Source of the DNA: Aquarana catesbeiana
Lineage: Eukaryota; Chordata; Amphibia; Anura; Ranidae
Reading direction: 5' to 3'
Assembly: GCF_042186555.1 (NCBI RefSeq)
Contig: NC_133328.1
Coordinates: forward strand, 329,586,539-329,650,538
Length of the DNA: 64,000 nucleotides
A program made the position numbers and the translations under genes. Under the pieces are notes generated by a model that saw nothing but the letters and a program-made list of their open reading frames with translations, was not told the origin of the DNA and searched no databases. Of the stretch, positions 33,491-44,324 are shown in pieces. How positions within the stretch are numbered: the stretch's first letter is position 1; every line of letters starts with the position of its first letter.

Positions 33491-34977
33491 CAGTGTTTCT
33501 CAGAGGGGCGTTATTGTTCAGTCATGGCATACTCCGGTAGCTGTTTTTTTTTATCTTCGTTGTTTGTCATGTCTCATCGTATCTTTGTTCATGTTTGTAC
33601 CTGGGTCAGTTAGCTAGGGCTCATATGTCAGGATCTGTCACGTCTACAGATCCATACGGGCTGAGGTTTCATTTGTTAATGATTGTTGACCACAATCTTC
33701 TCGCCCATGTAACATACGTCATACGATGCACGTTCATTCACCACACCTGTACGATTACCCACCACAGTCTTGGGATACACCAGCCCTGAGTTTTCAGTTA
33801 ATTACCTGTCTGCGCGGCAGGTTACTCTGGCTCACTCACTACTTACACGAGGGTGGGGGGGTCCGTCATCAGGTTCATTCACGTGCAGTGGTCTTGACAT
33901 TTCTGCTCATGTTCTCATACTTAGGTAGGCACAGAGGGGCGTTGCTGTTCTCATGTATTGTTGCCTGTCATTTCTCTTGTTCATGTTCTCAGGTTGGGCT
34001 GCATTGGCATTCATCATCCCCTTGTTGGTCCTTAAGTGGTAGCTTTGGGCAAACGTCATCATGATTCTGGATTCTACTCTCGGGCCTGATATCTTGTCTA
34101 GGATGTGGCCTGGAAGACTGTTCAGGGACGTCAGTCCAGTCATCTTTGACGTTCCCCAGCCGGTTTCAGGTAGGGGGGTTTCAGTCACTTTGGGTATGAA
34201 TGTTTCATGCCATGGGACTTATTTCCCTGGGGTGGAGTCTGGCCCTCCTTCCTCGGTTCAGGATTCAGACTCAGTTGCCAGGTCACAGGCTGAAGCATGA
34301 CCCGATCAAATCAGGTGGGACCAGTATTCTGTGTCTGGCATGGTTTCTCTATGTTGTCAATGCTTATTGCCATAGGGCTTGGGCCTCATCCACCTACTCC
34401 ATCACATCTTTCAGGTATTTAGCATTTTGAACTCCTGCCAGTTGTCCTTTGGCACTCACCCTCGCACTTCCCCATACCAGTATGGGTAGGCCAGGGCTTG
34501 GAGGGAGGGTCTCACTGAGCACTTCACAGGTGTCCGGTTGAAGTTTTGATCTTCTTGGCTATCATGTTGCAGGGGCTCCTCGGGACAGCCATTGCTCCCC
34601 TTCCCCCATGCATCCTTTCATTCACAAGCAGTTCATTCTCATGTCTGGGTTGTCTCGGGGCTTCAGGCTCTGTCCAATCGTTCACTGCACATTTAGTTGG
34701 GTTCTGGGTAGCTTTGCAGGTTCTAAAGGGGGTTCTGTCTCATCACCAAGTCGGGGGTTTCTCCTGTCATAGCGGACACTTATCGGCTATACAATGTTGC
34801 TATCCGTGCGCGCGCTACTCCACTTGATGGATTGTTGCCTTCCCTTCTTCACCTAAATTTGTGTCTTTTTGCCCTCTTTTCAGGCATACTGTCCAGTCAG
34901 GCCAAGGCACACCTCAGGCCTTGGTGCTTAGAAGTATCACTTTCTCACTCGAAGACTCTGACTACAAGTATAAAGGC

Positions 34978-35225
34978 TGGCCGGAGGCTAGCCTGTATTT
35001 GTAGGAGGAGTCTGAAAGGGCTATTTAAGCCTCCTGTCAGGCCAGGGCTCGTCTGCATTTCTGGGTTCCCACCCACCCGTTTCCCCCAATCTCCATTCAT
35101 AATCATAATACTTATTCTTACATTCAGGGTATGCCCTCTTTTCAGGCATACTGTCCAGTCAGGCCTAGGCACACCTCAGGCCTTGGTGCTTAGGAGTATC
35201 ACTTTCTCACTCGAAGACTCTGACT
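34978..35225 (+). mobile_element. Short unit of the tandem-dimer element
   Basis: Same beginning (GTATAAAGGCTGGCCGGAGG, with TATTTAAGCCTCC) and same end (CACTCGAAGACTCTGACT) as the long unit, but only 248 bp. It matches the outermost 90-120 bases of each side of the long unit plus a short middle. Followed by ACAA at 35226-35229, after which E4 resumes. Confidence 0.7.
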
Positions 35226-35229
35226 ACAA

Positions 35230-36105
35230 AAAGGAATTATAAACAGATTCCCTAGTGTTCTATACTTCCCTACATCAAATAAGAACAGATAACCGTATAT
35301 GAATATATAACTATCTCCCACTAGGGAGAAAAATAGGTAAGTACAGCAGTCCACAGGCCCCTCCCTCCCCTAGATAAAAAGCACCCCCTATAATACCTGT
35401 AAAAATCCCCAAAGCCACCTATATACGAATGAGCAGCATATGATTCCTAAATGGACCAGTGTGTTTCCGTGAAGGACACTACATAGTAGTCACACTGTTC
35501 CAAGATGGAATGATGCACAATCCACACTATTCTGATGCACCTATATTGCTTATTAGTATCACTGGTCAGTCAGTCAATAGGGCTGTATAAAAACACAAGT
35601 TTTTTGGTCACAATAAAAGTTTATCCAAGGCATGGTAGAAAGACTCCCTCGCAGAGAGGTGTATTGATTCTCCAATATTAATTGGTTCTTGTTGCTCTTG
35701 TCCTGATGTTAAAGTGCAATAGTGGAGACAGAGATATATATCCACATACCAGAAAGATAGTATGAGTCCCTAGACACTGTAACTCCAGGTGATGCTATCT
35801 CAAAGCCACAGATATATTTGCAGGTATATTCATTGTAACCACATGTTAGGTTTCCCGCAACGTGCAGGTAAACTCCCATAGGCAATTGATATAATGATAC
35901 GATTTTTCAAGATCAATCTGTCAGTGTATGTGCAATATAGGTGCATCAGAATAGTGTTGATTGTGCATCATTCCATCTTGGAACAGTGTGACTACTATCT
36001 GTGCTTCACCTAGTGGGAGATTTGTATATATTCATATAAGGTTATCTGTTCTTATTTGATGTAGGGAAGTATAGAACACTAGGGAATCTGTTTATAATTC
36101 CTTTT
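35230..36105. repeat. Inner inverted arms of E4
   Basis: AACAGATTCCCTAGTGTTCT (35240s) pairs with AGAACACTAGGGAATCTGTT (36070s), and ACACTGTTCCAAGATGGAAT (35490s) with ATTCCATCTTGGAACAGTGT (35970s). The loop is about 375 bases. The step between the two pairs has 140 unmatched bases on the left and about 15 on the right, like the leader asymmetry of E1-E4. Confidence 0.7.
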
Positions 36106-36650
36106 TGTCCTATACACAAGGGATAAGTGGGATTTTTGGCTTGCTGTGAATTTTTGTATTTTGCTCTTTTAAGCAATAAATTAAATTGTAGTTAACTCTT
36201 TAGGGTGTGTATATAGCTCTTCATTTTTTATTTTTCTAAGTACAGATGTGCTCATGGATGATGAGGTATAGCTGATGTCTAAAGCGTGTCCTGAGTGATG
36301 CCAAATCCAGGCTGTAAAAGCCGCAAGGAGCCAGAGAGGGAGCCGGCTGTGTCCACCGAAGGAGATGGTGATGATCTGCTCATGGAGCAGCATGTGATGT
36401 CAGCAAGGTCAGGGTGGATCATCACCATCTCCTTCGGAGGACACAGCCAGCTTCCTCTACGGCTCCTTGTGGCTTTTACAGCCTGGATTTGGCATCCCTT
36501 GGGACACGCTTTAGACATCAGCTATACCTCATCATCCAAGAGCACACCTGAACTTACCCACATGTAAGTGGTGAATACTTTTATTGTGTTACATTAAAAC
36601 ATTGCACTCAGAGGTGCTTTTCTGTCTTTTTCATTCTATACATTTTAATG

Positions 36651-37369
36651 GGCTACCCTACCCGCAGATATGCAGGGGAAGAAGTCCCCGGCCCTTTTTT
36701 CAAATTGTGCTGCACCAAAAACACCCCACAGTTGCCAATGTGTGGGATACTATTAAGAACTAAAGAGCAAAGCATTAGTCTTTGGGTCAGGAACGAGTGT
36801 GATTTTGCACACGTTCCGTGACACACAGTAACATCAACCAAGCCTTTGATAGGGGTGCCTCAAGACTGAAAATACTTTTTAAGTGTTTAGACTTTTACTA
36901 TATTAATAAAAAAAACCTAAAAAACTAAATAAATAAAAGAAAATACAACAGAAATAAAAATAAACATCCCCCCCCCACCACCAACACAAACACACACACA
37001 CAAACACACACACACACACACACACACTGTGATAATGCATGGTATGTGCATGTTACAAACCAAACTTTTTTTTTAAATTACAATCATTTGACTCTGTGAG
37101 TGGATTGTGACATGTTGCTGCATATTTCTGCACAGTGCACACACAGCACTATAGATTGGATATTAACCAAGTGTATAGGTTTGAGGCAAAAAAAAAGGAG
37201 AATAGTGCTGGGGGAGACAATTAGTGACTAAATGTGGTAAACAATATTAAAATAAATAAAAGATGTTCTTATATAAAAAGTCCAAATAATCCATGTGTAA
37301 AAAATTCATGAGAAATCTCTGCAAAATTAGTGCCCCCCCTCCTCCCAATAGAGAGAAGCAGAAAGATTG
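36651..37369. other. Unassigned region with (AC)n tract
   Basis: Contains a (CA)n microsatellite at about 36985-37026 after a C-run. Otherwise A-rich with no gene. Confidence 0.5.
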
Positions 37370-37662
37370 TCAACTTACATCAGGCAGAAGTATACAGGCA
37401 CTTATGTGTGTAAAAGGCCATGGTAGCAGGGTGACAGGGAAGCCACTAGTCAATAAGGCTTTATTGGCTAGTGGCATCCCTGACATCCTGCTGATATTAT
37501 TTCTGGCCCAGCGGCTTCCGTCTCTGTCCACCTACCAGCCCATCAGCTGCAGGATCTCAACCCCTTTCCCACAAGCAGCAGATTTCTTTGAGTTCACCAG
37601 TTACCATGGCCATTTACACACAGATATGCCTGTATACTTCTGCCTGATGTGATTTGCCAATT
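37370..37662. repeat. Inverted repeat, about 290 bp
   Basis: CATCAGGCAGAAGTATACAGG (37378 on) is mirrored by CCTGTATACTTCTGCCTGATG (37630-37650), and GGCCATGGTA by TACCATGGCC. An inner pair AAGCCACTAGTCAATAA and TTATTGGCTAGTGG surrounds 37466. No TSD was recognised. Confidence 0.7.
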
Positions 37663-38928
37663 GTTTTTTAATGAAATCTATTACTTTCTATTGCTACACT
37701 TAGTGTGGCACCCCCTTGTATCTTTTTTTATAGGTTCAAGGCCAGCCTTCAGATTTTTAGCTTAAGTTGCTATTTATAGATTTGATTTTAATTGTTTCAC
37801 AAAAAAAATTAGTTTAAAATTTAAAAACATATTATTTATTACCTTAATACAGTCTTATGTTCTATATTTGGTAGGTATGTATGGGGGGTCATTTACAAAG
37901 GCTGAGAGGGAAAAAAAAAAGTTTAGCAAAATTGTTCTGGCTACCTGAGTTTAAAAATGGAAATTGGCAGTGACTTTTTCTTTCTGAATATCATTTTACT
38001 CTAGTACCTCTTACATATCATGCACATGTACCCTTGCATAGGCAGGCTTTTGGCATCCCCAGGCATGGTATTTAACCACCTCAACACTTTGAATGACAAT
38101 TACTCAGTCATAAAACACTGTACCCAAGTTCATTTTTTATCATTTTTTTTTAAAACAGGTAGAGCTTTTATTAATGGTGTTTAATCACCACTGGGGTAAT
38201 GTTTTCTCATAAAATTTTTATTGAAAAATAATACAAGATAAAAAAAAACAAAGATCTTGAACAACAATGGTACAAAGAAATGTTAATAACAACTCAATGC
38301 GCCAACAGCAAAAGGGGGGGATCATTTCAGCATATGTTATACCTGGTAAACAGATGAGTGGGTTTGCCTTATGATTCTACCAGTATATGGGGTTTGTCTG
38401 TTAGCAATCCTAATTGGGATTGCTCGCTATCTTTTGGCAGACACTGAGGCTAGTTAGGGTAGTGCTGGAAGGAGTGTTTTCAATTGATTGTAATATAGCT
38501 CTATTTAAATTGAGTTTTTAACAGTGAAAGAGGAGGGGAGGACAGCCGTAAATGTGTCCTGTGCGTATCTGCCAAAGCGAGTGAATGAGGGGAATTTGAA
38601 GTTTGTAGGTTTTGTTGGTGATTGGGCATTATATGTGGATGTGGATATATAAGTGGGACATGGGGGGGGTACGCGGGGAAGGAGAAAGATTGTGAAAGGG
38701 GGGGGGGAGAGGAAAGGAGTAAGTGTAAGGTGTGAAGGGAAGGGGGGGACTCTCTGACTCCCTTCTCCGGGTAATGTGTGGTTTTAGGATAAGCTTCAGA
38801 AGATTAGGTGAGTTTGAAGGGAGATGTCCCAAGAGGGGGAGAAATGAAAGAGAGTGGGGGTGTGATGTCAAGAAAGTAAATGTCAAATTGCAGTAGATCT
38901 GGTTTCCTACCATTTAGTTTTTTTTTTA

Positions 38929-39753
38929 TTATTGGGTGGATGGGCAGCAAATGTTCAGGTATTCAGTTGTCGTTTGATAGTGTATCCAACAGGCCCACTT
39001 TTTGTGAAATCTCGTCGGGGTGTCACGTGCAATGTGAATACATTTTTCCATTTCTGCTACCTTGCAGAGTCTGAGAAGCCAATCTTTTGGGGTAGGTGTG
39101 GAGAGTTCCAGAAGATGTGGATGCACTGTTTCGGTGCATTGATCATGTGCATTGCTAGGGATTTGTGGTAGGAGCTGTGTGATAAGGGCGAATGCTGGAG
39201 CAAGAATTGGGCTGGGGAGAGTGTTAAATCATAAGAGGTAACCTGGGAGGTTATGCGGTACACTTCCCTCCAGAACGCTTGTATTGGGGTGCAAGACCAC
39301 CATATATGGAGTAGTGTGCCCTTCTCCTGGTGGCATCTCCAGCAGATGTCTGGTGTGGATGGGTAAAACTTGTGTAGAAGGGATGGAGTGCAGTACCATC
39401 TGGATTGGATTTTGTATCTATTTTCCTGCATGGTGACATTAGAAGAGCCCTTGTGCAGATTCAGGAAAATTTGTTCCCAATTCTCAGAAGAGAGCGTGAT
39501 CGAGAGGTCTTTCTCCCATTTTTTACACGCTGGGCTCTGGTATGACTGCTGTCAGTGTACTCTTTATGTCAGAGGCTACACTGCGGAGGTCATCTATGGT
39601 GACTGCAGGGGAAGATTTTTGTCTCATGTCAGTTGCAGCCGCGCTCCGGTCTCCGGATCGGTGCGGGCTAACACTTGGGGAGCGAAATTCCCACGAGGAG
39701 GCTGCTTGTGAGGCCTGCATACTGCTTCTAGGCCAGGATCGGAAGATCTCCGG
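38929..39753 (-). pseudogene. L1-D: ORF1 start fused to ORF2 end
   Basis: Minus-strand text 39750-39545 reads like an ORF1 N-terminus (SPAVTIDDLRSVASDIKSTLTAVI). From about 39525 it becomes VKKWEKDLS-like, the spacer before the ORF2 C-terminus, continuing ENRYKIQSRWY-P (39425 on), CWRCHQEKGTLLHIWWSC (zinc-knuckle-like) and IHIFWNSP. The whole of EN and RT is absent. A breakpoint near 39530-39545 joins the two. Lost before or during insertion, or later; the intact TSD favours a single inserted, already deleted copy. Confidence 0.7.
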
Positions 39754-40519
39754 TAGGGATGAGCTTCGAGTTCGAGTCGAACTCATGTTCGACTCGAACA
39801 TTGGCTGTTCACCAGTTCGCCGAACAGCGAACAATTTGGTGTGTTCGCGGCAAATTCGAAAGCCGCGGAACACCCTTTAAAAGTCTATGGGAGAAATCAA
39901 AAGTGCTAATTTTAAAGGCTTATATGCATGGTATTGTCATAAAATGTGTTTGGGGACCTGGGTCCTGCCCCAGGGGACATGGATCAATGCAAAAAAAAAA
40001 GTTTTAAAAACGGACGTTTTTTCGGAACAGTGATTTTAATAAAACAATAAAAGTGTTATAATATTCCTTAAAATTTCATACCAGACCTGAAGGGCCTGGT
40101 ATGGAATTTAGGGGGACCCCCACGTCATTTTTTATTAAAATTTTGGTTCGGGGTTCCCCTGTGGGGAATTCCCATGCTGTTTTTATCAATTAACTGTTAT
40201 GTGTATTGTCGGACCGGCAATTCATTAATAGCCGCAAGTAGTTTTAAATGACTTTTTTTCCTTTGAAATGTCATTTTGCTGTCAGTCTGTTCTAAACACG
40301 GGAAACAAGCGCCCCTTTACAGGCATACTATAGACACCCCTCAGGAACAAAATTTAAAGGAATATTACACTTTTATTGTTTCACTTTAAGCATTATTAAA
40401 ATCACTGCTCCCGAAAAAACGGTTCATGTCCCATAGACTTTAACGGTGTTCGAACAAATTTTTTGCCTGTTCACAAGTTCTGGTGAGAACCAAACAGGGG
40501 GGTGTTCGGCTCATCCCTA
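39754..40519. mobile_element. hAT-like MITE (TAGGGATGAGC family)
   Basis: TAGGGATGAGCTTCGAG at the left and GGCTCATCCCTA at the right, with an 8-bp TSD ATCTCCGG/ATCTCCGT (39746-39753, 40520-40527; 7 of 8). The terminal sequence is rich in GTTCGAGTCGAACTC palindromes. No gene. A decayed relative ends near 47163. Confidence 0.75.
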
Positions 40520-42010
40520 ATCTCCGTTATCTGCCTGCTTAGCTGCGTGTCTAAGCTCCGTGGGGAGCAGGACCTGGGGGCTGAGGCACTGTGTGAGGTT
40601 CTCACAATGTCTGGGTTGTCTTGTGTGCTGGAAAGCTGAGGAAGCAGGACCTCGTGGAGCGGAGCTCAGGTCTCACACGTCCATCTTGGAACGGTCCCAA
40701 GCCACGCCCCCCACCACTGGGTTTTGGGGTTTTTTTTGCTATATAAGCAAAATAATAACAATTTTGACAAAAAACATGTTTTTCCCAGTTTCTGTTATAC
40801 AATTTTGCAATTAACTCATCTTTTTTTCTTAAATGTAGGCCAAATTGTATTCAGAATTTGCTACATTTCTTTGGTAAAAATTGGCCAAATCAGTGTATAT
40901 TTTTTAGTCTGCATGAAAGCTATACAGTCTACAAACTATGTATGTTATATATACAGTATTTAAAAATTGATGACTCCTGATGTACATTTCACAAGGTTCT
41001 AAAATGCTAGGACAGTACAAAAAACCCTAAATAACCCATTGTTGCAAAGTAGACACTCCAAGGTATTTAGTAAGATGTATGGTTGTCTTTTTTGAAATTT
41101 TAATTTTTATATAATTTTTGAAAAATTAAGAAATTAAATATAATTTGTTTTTTTCTCACAAAGTTATCACTTTAACAAGTTATTTCTCACACACAGCATA
41201 TGAATACTTATGATTATACCAAAAAACACATTCTTCTATATTCTATATCTTCTGAGTATGGGGATACCACATGTGTGAGACTTTTTCACAGCCTAGATGC
41301 ATAGAGGGGCCAAACTCCAAGGAGCACCTTTTGGCTCTCAAGGAGCATATATTATGCATCTAATTTCCTGAAGGCCCTGGAGCACCAGGGCAGTAGAAAC
41401 ACCTACAAAATGACCTTATTTTTGAAAGCAAACACTCCAAGGTATTTTCTGACAGGCACATTGGGTCTTTTGAAAATGTAATTTTTTCCCAAAAGTTTTT
41501 GTTAAATTCAGGAAAGAAAACATTGTCAATAATTAGGATATTTCTAACAAACAGCATAGGCATATTAGAAATACACCCCAAAATACATTCTGCTACTCTC
41601 ATGTATGGCAATACTACATGTATGGGACTTTTTGCACATCCTAGCCACATATATGGGCCCACAATCCAAAGAGCATCTTTAGGTAGGAGGTCTAAGGGTA
41701 TGAATTATGAAGCACATTTTCTGACAACCTATTATATTTTGGAGGGCCTGGGGGAATAGGACAACATAAAACCACAAAATGACCACATTTTGAAAAGCAA
41801 ACAACGTAATTTTTAAAGGTCTTTTGAAGACTTCATTTTTTGCCACAATTTTTAAAAAAATACAGAAAAAATAAAATTAATTGTTTTTATACAAAGTTGC
41901 CGATTTAATAAGATATTTCTCACACACAGCATACTTAGAATTATACCCCAAAACACATTCTGCTACTTCTTTTGAGTATGGCGATACCACATGAGTGATT
42001 TTTTTACATT

Positions 42011-42450
42011 AAAAAAATCTGAAAAAGCAGATGCTTAAACAGGAGTATAGTGTGCAAGAGGCCTAATGCTCATCTCTATACAACTGGTCAGGTAGTATAG
42101 TTTAATGCAGCAACACCTACAGCAGTCCCAGTTTCTATAAACCAAGCAAGCCTAGCCTAATTGCCACCTCAGAAATGTTGTGTTCACTGACCAGGAAGTT
42201 CAGGAGACTGAAGAAAGAACAGAAAAGTCTCTATGGGTCCAGGAGTAAGTTTGTCCACAGGGGATGGCTGGGACTGGTTTCTCACAGGAACAGTCGGATA
42301 TGCAAATGGGTCAGTTCAGGCCACAGGCAGAGACATGGTCAGAAAACAGGCAAAGGATCAGTCCAGACAACAGGCAGAAATGTGGCCAATAAACAGGCTA
42401 GGTTCAGTATAGGTGGCAGGTAGAGGCAACACTACACTGGTGTGGCAGTG
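42011..42450. other. Possible LTR-like remnant
   Basis: CAGGCAGAGACATGGTCAG, CAGGCAAAGG and CAGGCAGAAATG repeats recall the purine-rich CAGGCA repeats found in gypsy LTRs such as that at 43.6-44.3 kb. No TG-CA ends or TSD were found, so this is tentative. Confidence 0.3.
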
Positions 42451-42454
42451 ATCA

Positions 42455-42690
42455 GGAACATTGTTGCTGGCTGCACTGGGATGGAGGCAGTCCAAAGACA
42501 TGCTGGTAGGTTAATTGGCTTCTGTCCAAAATTGGCCTTGGTATATGGGTGTGAGTTGGGGACCTTGGATTGTGGGCTCCTTGAGGGTAGGGACTGATGT
42601 GAGTATGTGATGTATGTGTGGAGCGCTGTGTAAAAATTGATGGCGCTATATGGGTACCTTAAATAAATAATAATAATAATAGATGAGCAT
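42455..42690. repeat. SINE/L2-like tail
   Basis: CCAAAGACATGCTGGTAGGTT, GATTGTGGGCTCCTTGAGGG, GGAGCGCTGTGTAAAAATTG and GGCGCTATATGGGTACC followed by AAATAAATAATAATAAT form the widely dispersed vertebrate 3' tail repeat. Whether it is a LINE2 3' end or a derived SINE cannot be told here. Confidence 0.55.
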
Positions 42691-43593
42691 CTTAATGAGA
42701 CACAATGTACAGGGATAGGGACGATTGTAGACATGCACCCACACTCACTCAGGTTGAACTGGATGGACTGGTGTCTTTATTCAACCTTACCAACTATGTA
42801 CTATGTAAGGCTACCATGCAGTCTATAATCATTTATCCATTTCTCCTATTCAGTTCATGGCGGATCTGTCTTTTGTGTGTCTGCCTTTTCTCAGGTTCTC
42901 ACATTATTTTTAAATTCCAGTATTTTTTCCATGGTTGGGTTTTTTGGGTTGTGTGACTGGGGGTTTTGTTTAGTGCATTTGTGCTGTCAATCTTCAGGAG
43001 CTGTGATGCGATACCGGCATCCCTCCCCTTCCCCTCTTCCTCTAACCTGTTCTGGCTGGAGGCGGGGGTTCAGGCAGGTATCTCAGTTATGCATAGGCAC
43101 CACACCGCCACCCCAAGCATGTGACGTCCTGATGGGTGTCGCATTGTCGGCGCATGCTTCTCCACCTTCTTGGCTGACACTCGGTAGGCGATGTCCAAGC
43201 CTTGGTGGGCGGCTTTGGCCACTCTGGCGAGGACGCCCCTCCTCCACCGTCATGTCTGCATGACGCTGGGTAGGACGCAGGCCACGCAGGGAATACTTAA
43301 CATTCACTTAGCAGCACTGATCCTTGTGCAGCTTATCCTGTACACACATGCATTTTTGGTTCTGGATCACAGCCTTGTATATTTCAAGGCCAATTCACTG
43401 TGAGTTTCTTTCATTTCACCTTTCACGTTTTTTATCACTCGGTCTTTCTGTTCAATATTTGGTTTCTCATTGGTATGTGGGATTGTATACCATATCACAC
43501 TACTACTAACTTTACAGCTCCTTTTTAACCTTCATGGTCACAACTCTGGGCCCTACGTCATTTTTTATATTCCGTTGATCTCCACTTCCCTCC
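42691..43593. other. Unassigned region
   Basis: About 900 bases, locally GC-rich near 43020-43280, with no recognised domain in the short frames there. Confidence 0.35.
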
Positions 43594-43598
43594 ATTTG

Positions 43599-44324
43599 TG
43601 TCAGGTCACCTGAGACCAGGTGACAGATGTAGGAGTCGGAAGTGCACCGCTAAGATAGTGGACCCTAGGACTGATTGCTGCGAATAGTACCCAGGGAGGT
43701 ACAGGAAGCAGGTCTACTGGATCACTAACACAGATCCCAGTGGGAGCTAGAGCATAGATTCCCCAGGGCGCAGAGTCTAAGAGCCAGCAGGTGTTCACCA
43801 GAGCCTCTAGTGGTGAGGATGGACTACGCTGCAGTCTGGCTCCAGGTCACGGCCCCTAGCTCACGCTCACGGTAGACTACAGGAGAAGGAAGCAGCAGGC
43901 TGGATCAACAAGGATAGTAAAGGGATAAGGCAGAGGTCAGGGCAACTAGCAGACAGGAACAACAGAGTACACGCCAAAGGGTCAGGGTCACAGGCAAACA
44001 GGGATAGTCGGGGACACTCCAAAAGGTCAGGGTCACTAGCAGACAGGAATATTCGGGTACACGCCAAGGTCGGTAACAGAGACAAACAAAGAGCACATAG
44101 CAAGCAGGAAACAGGAAGCCAAACACACAATGGATACACAATGGTTGATCAGCACCGCTGGCTTGCAGTGCACAGGTTAATATAGGGTTCCCTGATAGGG
44201 CCTGGGGTGGAGCCATGCTTAGAGGAGAGGTTATAAAAACAGCTAGGTGAGAGTGGCTGGCCTCTTAGTCTGAACACATGAGGAGGGGTAAGCTGATTGA
44301 GAAAGATTACTGCATAACCATGAC
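43599..44324 (-). repeat. gypsy 3' LTR
   Basis: 726 bp with TG...CA ends (TGTCATGG ... CCTGACA). It contains TATATTAACC and internal tandem CAGGGTCA-type repeats at 43930-44080. The 5' remnant at 45857-45981 matches its first bases and its CACTGCAAGCCAGCGGTGCT segment. Confidence 0.85.

Larger units (their letters stand above)
30349..34973 (+). mobile_element. Long unit of a tandem-dimer element
   Basis: Begins GTATAAAGGCTGGCCAGAGG, with a TATTTAAGCCTCCTCC box about 50-65 bases in, and ends CACTCGAAGACTCTGACT. It is bounded by ACAA at 30345-30348 and 34974-34977. Both ends recur in the 248-bp short unit that follows. The interior holds GC-rich repeats (30600-31480), a 27-bp-type minisatellite (31500-33490) and 1.4 kb of single-copy sequence. 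The strand is set by the TATA-like box only. It could be an LTR or SINE-like unit expanded internally; I cannot name the family. Confidence 0.6.
30113..36236. mobile_element. E4: inverted-repeat element inside E5
   Basis: 14-bp perfect TSD TAAGTACAGATGTG at 30099-30112 and 36237-36250. Leader 30113 to about 30216. The left arm AGAAAAATAAAAAATGAAGAG is mirrored by CTCTTCATTTTTTATTTTTCT ending at the TSD. The left arm is interrupted at 30348 by the tandem-dimer element and resumes at 35230 (AAAGGAATTATAAACAG), pairing with 36000-36105. A second inner pair (35487-35555 with 35932-35998) may be a further nested copy. Confidence 0.8.
29757..36650. mobile_element. E5: inverted-repeat element hosting E4
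   Basis: Probable 13-bp TSD ATACATTTCAATG (29757-29769) and ATACATTTTAATG (36638-36650), 12 of 13. Leader 29770 to about 30019. The left arm starts AAAGACAGAAAAGCACC and the right arm ends GGTGCTTTTCTGTCTTT near 36630, followed by 7 extra bases before the TSD. The left arm is split at 30112 by E4 and resumes at 36251. Inner arms pair around a centre near 36390 (GGCTGTAAAAGCCGCAAGGAG against CTCCTTGTGGCTTTTACAGC). Confidence 0.7.
38196..40711 (-). mobile_element. L1-D: internally deleted L1/Tx1 LINE
   Basis: 10-bp TSD CACCACTGGG at 38186-38195 and 40712-40721. On the minus strand the 5' end (GGCGTGGCTTGGGACC) lies at 40711, then a 5' UTR, then the start of ORF1. The 3' UTR ends near 38200 with AATAAAAATTTT. 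A hAT-like MITE sits inside (39754-40519). Without it the L1 is only about 1.75 kb, because most of ORF1 and ORF2 is missing. Confidence 0.75.
38071..42010. mobile_element. Old TTAA element, split by L1-D
   Basis: Starts near 38071 with TTAACCACCTCAACAC, matching the start of the TTAA element at 60654 (TTAACCACTTTAACCAG). GCTTTTATTAATGGTGTTTAATCACC aligns with its text at 60805-60830. It is interrupted by L1-D and resumes at 40722 with TTTTTGCTATATAAGC. The 41030-42000 stretch carries the same AAGTAGACACTCCAAGGTAT and GATACCACATGTGTGA phrases in tandem. It is more diverged than the copies at 53.7 and 60.7 kb; no right end was found. Confidence 0.65.

Noticed and set aside
36241..36540. Hammerhead motif from CTGATG at about 36271 in E5
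   Set aside because: No following stem plus GAAA in the right spacing.
39523..39873. Single 116-codon gene
   Set aside because: Part is the hAT-like MITE terminus and part is L1 ORF1 start; a chance fusion frame.
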